Shown one piece after another: positions 58,089 through 64,000 of a DNA stretch of 64,000 nucleotides; the first letter of the stretch is position 1, and each line of letters starts with the position of its first letter. Position numbers and translations under genes: made by a program. Source of the DNA: Pseudisothecium myosuroides (taxonomy: Eukaryota > Streptophyta > Bryopsida > Hypnales > Lembophyllaceae). The notes beneath the pieces were generated by a model, which did no database searches, was not told the origin of the DNA, and saw only the letters and a program-made list of their open reading frames with translations. Location: contig OX637292.1 in assembly GCA_951799445.1 (NCBI GenBank), positions 2,731,296 to 2,795,295 of the forward strand. The letters run 5' to 3'.

Positions 58089-58570
58089 ATGTATCTTCTA
58101 CTAAACAAATAAAACAATCCATACAAACACACACCAATTTGGCATCAATTTCTATTAGATCCATAAAAACAAACAAAGATATACATCCATCAAAGGCCGG
58201 GACACCACTCATGCAAGCATTGGGTGAGAATACTCTTCCTATTCGTTTCCTTTATACTTCGATTTAGAAGTGATGATATAAGTGTTTCAACTTCAACAAA
58301 ATTTCAACTATCTAAGTTCTATGCCTATTGAAATCTTTCTAACTTACTATTTGACTTTTATCCTCCAACTAGTTTCTTTGTTAGTTTTTCATTTAATTTT
58401 AATACTAAAATTACATGCCTTATAGGTCAAAAACTCTCATTTACTTACAATTTAACTTTTTTCTCTAAGTTGGAATTTTTGAATATATATCCCGCAAATC
58501 TATACTATGTAATATTCATATATTCTCATTTTGTTGCCACAACCTTCTTTGTCCAACATTGAAACTAGGT
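58089..58570. other. AT-rich spacer, nothing recognised
   Basis: No supported open frame. Confidence 0.35.
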
Positions 58571-58574
58571 TTAA

Positions 58575-59848
58575 CCCCTGAGGCCCCAAGGGGGGGTGTT
58601 CTTTCAAAATGAACCAAAACTGCCAACAACTTGAGCAATTTTTTGATCCATTTTTTTTGAGATTGGATATAATGTAATTGTAGGATCTTGAAATTAACAT
58701 TGAGATTGAGCACCTCAAAAAATTTCAAATTATTTGACGGCCTGGTTTTGGAGATATTTAATTTTGAAGTTTTATTTGGGTCAATGAAAATACAAGGCAA
58801 CTCACTTTGAAGGAGCATATCTTTGTGAGAATATTTCAAAATGATGACTTTTTGTGCTCAGTGAAAGATAAGAGAGTTGAAAATGTACATGTAAAATTTC
58901 ATAACATTCTAAGAATTTTACAATTCATGGTGAAGCTTGCAATGCACGGTGGTCACTGAAATTTGAGTAGTGTTTGCAAGAGAAAAAAGAATGGAACACT
59001 TGTCTTCTCCTTGAGCTCCTTGGATCTGAACTTTATGAGGTGGGCAAGAAGCTCATTAGTAGGCTAACTTTTTAGTCCATGCCCAAACCGAACACAAAAA
59101 AATGAGTTGTAAACTAGACTACACTGCTAAACTTTGAAAAATTCCACAAGGTGTAGTTTAACTCAAAATTTGATGAAACTACTGCCATTTTCTAAGAAAT
59201 AGACTTTGTTACAAATCCAATGGAAGTAGTTTCATCAAATTCCAAGTTAAATTGCGCCTTGTGGAATTTTTCAAAATTAAATGGTATAGTATAGTTTACA
59301 TCTCATTTTTTGGGATTTGGTTTGGGCATGGGCTAAAAAGTCAGCCAACCAATGTGATTCTTAGCCACCTCAAAAAAGCCAAATTCACCATGAAAAGGGC
59401 AAATTCAAGGAGTTCAAGGAGAAGACAAGTGTCCCATTCTTTTTTTTCCTTACAAACACTATTTTCATTTTAGTGAGTACAATGCATTGCAAGCTCCATC
59501 ATGAATTAAAAAATGCTTGGAATGTTGTGAAATTTTACATGTACATTTTCAACTCTCTTATCTTTCAATGAGCACAAAAATGCATCATTTTGAAATGTTA
59601 TCTCAAAGAAATGTTCGTTCAAAGTATGTTGCCATGTATTTCCATTGACCCAACTAAAACTTCAAACTTTAATATCTCTTGAACCGTGAGGTCAAATAGT
59701 TTGAAATTTTTAGAGGTGCTCACTCTCAACATGGACTTCAAGGACCTATGGTTACATTCTATCTGATCTTAAAAAAGAATGAGCAATAATTGCTCAAATT
59801 CTTGGCAGTTTCGGTCAATTTTGAAAGTACAATCTCCTTGGGTCATTA
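58575..59848. mobile_element. Large foldback with a TTAA-type left end, ~1.27 kb
   Basis: TTAA (58571-58574) precedes CCCCTGAGGCCCCAAGGGG. Two arms of about 600 bp meet near 59200: AGATTGAGCACCTC, GATAAGAGAGTTGAAAATGT and TTGATGAAACTACTGCCATT have inverse partners at about 59708, 59548 and 59220. The right terminus (CCTTGGGTCATTAG) is degenerate. The composition of the termini ties it to the piggyBac-type group; the arms are unrelated to those of 24123-24860. Long double-stranded RNA is possible if transcribed. Confidence 0.65.
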
Positions 59849-59924
59849 GCAACAAGCCGAACCATTTCTTTCCTTGAGTGAAATCAAATTTCACAAAGAA
59901 CCTGTGACATCAATATTAACTTAT

Positions 59925-60180
59925 TTGGATGATTTTTGGATACTTTTTTCGAAGGTAGATAATTGATAAGACTGGAGGGAGACAATTTTTTTCAACTTGT
60001 GTTGAGAAATAAAAGTTATAGGACCACACCAAGCAAAAATGTTCAATCCCAAGCAACTTTAAAGAAAACTCATATATTAAAATTTAAAATTATGAGTGTC
60101 AGAATATATTTATATCAACATAGAAAACTTCAAAATACGTCATTTGTATAAGTGAAGTGAAAATTATGACAAGTCTTGTT
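59925..60180 (+). mobile_element. Left-part remnant of a 0.9-kb TTAA element
   Basis: GATGATTTTTGGATACTTTT...GAAGGTAGATAATTGATAAG...GAGAAATAAAAGTTATAGGACC parallels 46150-46260 (CTGATTTTTTGAAACTTTTT, GGAGGTAGAAAAACTGATTAG, AAAAAAAGTTATGACC). Diverged, with unclear borders. Confidence 0.4.
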
Positions 60181-62737
60181 TTTATCATGGCATTATCTAA
60201 ATGAATAAAGAATAATGAATAACTCAATTTTCACAATTTTTCCAAAAAGAAGAAGGTCTATAGCATGTAGGTGATAGGGTTTAGTTTTAACACTAAAAAA
60301 ATACTCAAACCTATACTCAAACCTCCAAATATCACAATATACACTTAATAACATACTAATATACCACAATGTATGCTAATATATGATAATGCATCATTGT
60401 ATATTAACCAATTGCTAAGCTCTTCCGAATGACTTGCAAAGATCTGGCTACAATTTACAAGTTGTTTCACTTTTAAAATTCTACAAGTATATAATCAACA
60501 CATTATAGGAAGCAATGCTCAAAGAAAACCGTTCTTCTTGGTGTAAATTTCAAAAACCAATATTAATTGTACAAAATTAAGCGCGGCAGGCTGGCAAGTG
60601 CGGCGGGAGTGAGAGTGAGCGAGCGCACAAGAGGTGGAGCCCCGAGCGTAGAGAGGAAAACACTCTAGTGGCATTGTGGTGCCAAATGCCTTGACTGCGC
60701 TCTCTTCTCTCTGCCTCTGCATGTCTAATTAAACATGTCGGTGTGGGTGGATGAATGTTGTGGCTGTGTTCTTCATTCATTCATCCACTGCCCGCCGGGC
60801 TACTTACTTACTTGCCCCCGCCGGAGGTGTTCCTTCATGTAGGTTGCTGGTGCCCCAATGACCTTCCTTTGCCCGCAATGAATGAGGGCTGCCTTGGGAT
60901 GTATGTAAATGCAATTTGTATATTTTGTTTTTTAAAGATTGTTGTTATTTGTTGTTATTTAGCTTTCAAGATTGACTTTCTCATCTTGTAATGAATGTAG
61001 GAGCTATTGCTAAAGGCCTATTTAAGCTTAGCTATATGCTAAACCTAATATGGATTGCAATTTCTAATTTTGAAATTCAACAAAATTGTAAGGAAAAATT
61101 GTACGTTTGATTAGAATGTATTATTAGAAAGGTTACAATGTCTAATTTTAGATCCACATTTGCTTTACCAAAATAACAATTTGTTGTGATCCCAATATGG
61201 TTGTAAACATGACAAAATCATTGAATAATGCACAAACTATCCAATTGTATGCCTTACAATACACTAAATTTGTTGCAAAGTGCACTATTGGATGAATACA
61301 AAATTTAACATATTATAATGCCAACATGTACATTCCCACTTTTTGCAATTGGAATCTATATACAAACTTCCATATTTCCATAAAGAGCTTTTTTTATAAG
61401 TAGGTATTGAAAAGTGTGTTTTTAAAGAAAACTGTCTCAGATTCAAAGGGTTTACCCTCAAAGGACAGAGCCTATGACAATGTAATCTTTGTCAATATCC
61501 TTTGCTTTGGTTGCTCTATATTGCATCTAAATTCGAGTATTTTATTTTATTTTTCAAAGATGAAATCACATATCTTCTATAAGTCAATAAATTTTCAGAT
61601 TTATTGGTGACGATTTCAAATTACCATGATTTTCTGAAGACAAAGTGTAGAAAATTCATAACTAATTCATAATTAGCTCAAAAAACCTGAAAATTTCTCC
61701 ATATGTACAAATTATAGTGAAGAATGTTATAGTATAGACAAAAATTTCAATGTCAATTATTCTATAAATAGAAAACCAATAGATTGTGGTAATAGGCACA
61801 ATGTTCAAATACCAATAAGTTTTCAATTTTAGGAATTTTTGAAAGTTTCAAATTAGAGTAGAACTAGATCCAATAAGCCTACATTGGGCCTAAAATGTTG
61901 ACCTCACGCTCTAGATTTGTTGTGATGCCTTAAGGTAATGCATTCCATTGATGATGCTCTTAGTTGGACTTAAATTCCCAAAAGATCATTTACATGGCTC
62001 ATATTCAAATCAAGAGCAAGGAAAAAGGGTAAATGATGTGACCCTGTGCAACGTAGCGGGTTCTCTCAATAACATTTTAAAATTTTCATATACTATGCCA
62101 AGCAGAGCAAATCATGCACAGTGCAATATAAAATGATATCACCGAGCTGCAATCTCTGAACTGCAGAACAAGGTGGGGAAACCACTGACAGACAACACAG
62201 AGAATTGCGAATCATGACTTCTACACATTCCGTTTACAGACTAAATCAAAGATTTCGAACACAATGCTGCAACGAAGCACTTGTTAATCCAAATTCAGGA
62301 AAATATACACTCTCAGACTGACTCTCACTAACTTCACTACTTCAATGATTTGAAGAATTCTAACTACTCTGACGACACAGTTGATTACAGAGGAGACTAT
62401 ACAGAGGCCAACTGCAGCAATCATGACAATCATGAGAAGCTCTCGACGTAAATGAATTATCGGTTGAAAGTTGGTACTTCTACAGCAGATGAATCATACG
62501 CGGAACAGCTCATCAGCCCGGAGATCTTCAAAACCAGTCTATTCTACTGTAGTGGTACACTTTAGAACAGTTTCCGATTGCAATAACATACTTGCAGTTT
62601 GAGCTGAGCAGTTGGGTCGGAGAACTATGAAGATCAGCTTCAGCATGATGTTCCAATGAACAAACAATTGCTTCATTTCAACAAAAAAAATGGTAGTTTG
62701 CATGTAACCTTTGTTGCTGGGAGATTCACGAGATCGC
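60181..62737. other. AT-rich to mixed DNA 3' of the DHQS-like gene
   Basis: 60577-60830 is GC-richer with 67-78-codon frames lacking domains. 62000-62737 is mixed-composition and may hold the 3' UTR of the gene ending at 62738. No other gene recognised. Confidence 0.35.
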
Positions 62738-63901
62738 CTACTGCTCGCATGAGCAGTCGTCATCTTCCATGCTCAAGAGTACCGTGTCTCCTGGCTGCAG
62801 ATTTGTGACGGCGATGGCTTCACAACCTGGACGTTGTTTATCTGTAGATTCACACTTGTCATTTTCACGTAAGAAACAAAATCAACTTTAAAACATTCTA
62901 AGATAAAGCATCCTTTGAATTGCCATGGAAAATATGAAGAAGAAATCCCGATGACAAGTCACAGCCAGCTCATATTGCATCCAAGTGTGACATATGTAAA
63001 CAGTGCGTGCAAGGTCCTTCACCAATCGTGGGACCATGTATCCACCGTCCTGTACAATTCTCACACGGGATTTAAAATGAGCTGGACGTGAAGGACATCT
63101 ACCGTAGTTTGAACAAATGAGAGCTATTCAAGCCAGTGAGCCATTGCGTTCATATGAGAGTATGTCAGAACTATTAGGCTTGTTTTCCTCTAAATTTATC
63201 TCAGTTGACGTGTTCTTAACGGAGTCCTGCCACAACTAAGGTAGAACGACTCAATTCCGAGAGTGTTCTTAAAAACATGCCCTAATAAATCCAGAGAAAA
63301 AGTAGGTCCATGATGCACAATGTCCAAAGAAAAGACATTGAAATCAGGGCATGGTTCTAGAAAATCCACCGATCCCACTTTTAACCTTGAAGAAATTTTG
63401 CATATAAAATTCAATTTAGATCATTGGACTTCAACAAAGTTTAGCACCAAATCGTGAATAAGTGATAAGAAATCAGACCTATTCAAACTAAAAGTCATTG
63501 CTGTCAGCCAAAAATTCGTTAGGTTTTGCGTCCTCCTGCCTAAAACATGGTATGTTTTGTTTGGCAATGCAGATGTCATGTACCAGTATAGAAAAGAACA
63601 AAGTTACATACTGGATTAACGCTGAATCTCAACAGATTAGGATCAAACAGGATTGGATGAACGCACCAGCGGGCACAACGAGGCGGACAGAGTCTGCATC
63701 TTGGAGCATGACGCTAAAACTTTCGCCCTCAGCCTCGACCTGCACAAGGACGAGGGGCTTCGTCTCAATCGACACCCGGCCAACAAGAACCGTGCGCTGG
63801 TTCCCATGAGCATCCACGGCCAAAACGTGACCACCCGATTCCAGCTCCGACAAGTACGTGATGTGCCCTCCTGCCATGCCAGTGTACGCATGCACGGGAC
63901 C
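62738..63901 (-). CDS. 3-dehydroquinate synthase II-like protein, last two exons
   Basis: Exon at 63901-63667 (minus) encodes GPVHAYTGMAGGHITYLSEL, then GRVSIETKPLVLV and SVMLQDADSVRLVVPAG. This is the C-terminal region of the DHQS-II family (archaeal-type enzyme of early aromatic amino-acid synthesis; plants carry a homologue whose role is uncertain because they also have the classical AroB-type enzyme). A phase-1 donor (G|GTGCG) at 63666 and an acceptor (GTCCAG|GT) at 62827 define an 840-nt intron. The final exon 62826-62738 continues in frame with CEAIAVTNLQPGDTVLLSME and stops at TAG 62740-62738. The acceptor of the first exon (GGCAG|GGT) fits phase 0. About 106 C-terminal residues are present; the other two-thirds of the protein lies beyond the right edge. 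The usual family ending (ARHxG...) is absent: the protein ends in a DDDCSCEQ tail, so the C-terminus is either divergent or misjudged by me. Confidence 0.88.
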
Positions 63902-63962
63902 CTGCCATGTCCAATCAATCAATCAATCCATGCATTCAATCAATCAAGGCGTTTACTGACTC

Positions 63963-64000
63963 TACTACACTAAATAGGGTATTTAGTGTTGGCAACACTA
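63963..64000 (+). mobile_element. Left end of a 28-bp-TIR MITE, cut by the window edge
   Basis: CTACACTAAATAGGGTATTT and AGTGTTGGCAACACTA match the left end of 21727-22044 with one difference. If the DHQS-like gene continues to the right, this copy sits in one of its introns. Confidence 0.7.

Overview
The window looks like nuclear DNA of a land plant. Four features support this: a fragment of a plant-type non-LTR retrotransposon (LINE) with a CCHC-like zf-RVT tail; a tRNA-derived SINE; two tandem hairpins carrying a sequence I recall as the miR1030/miR530 microRNA family; and spliced exons of the archaeal-type 3-dehydroquinate synthase (DHQS-II) family, which plants also encode. The miR1030-like form, low gene density and large load of transposable elements (TEs) favour a bryophyte or lycophyte over a compact angiosperm genome. 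The lineage is an inference, not a reading.

Layout. 1-12.4 kb is mixed-composition low-copy DNA with scattered MITEs; its best feature is the two-hairpin microRNA locus at 10.82-11.14 kb (minus strand). 12.4-31.5 kb is AT-rich and repeat-dominated: foldback elements (13.3-15.1 kb), a 5'-inverted, 5'-truncated LINE with a 9-bp target duplication (15.64-17.61 kb), many TIR-bounded MITEs, a nested pair of TA-flanked elements (26.26-27.98 kb) and a Q-family element split by a TTAA element (29.34-30.96 kb). 31.52-38.92 kb is a complete 7.4-kb piggyBac-type element flanked by TTAA, with a three-exon transposase gene carrying two premature stops and a lost catalytic aspartate. 39-50 kb is AT-rich DNA with more non-autonomous elements and one low-copy block (47.0-48.9 kb). 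51.1-52.4 kb holds a local duplication in which one copy contains a SINE and the other is the empty site, next to a second SINE with a triplicated tRNA-like head. 53-60 kb is again mostly TTAA elements, Q elements and a large foldback. 62.7-63.9 kb holds the last two exons of the DHQS-II-like gene on the minus strand; upstream exons lie beyond the right edge.

The unifying theme is the piggyBac-type system: one (now defective) transposase source plus at least eight non-autonomous relatives ending TTAA + CCC(C)TAAAG. They include short, ~0.9-kb and foldback forms, and one has inserted into another MITE family. Host gene content is low: one partial protein gene, one microRNA locus and a few unassigned low-copy blocks.
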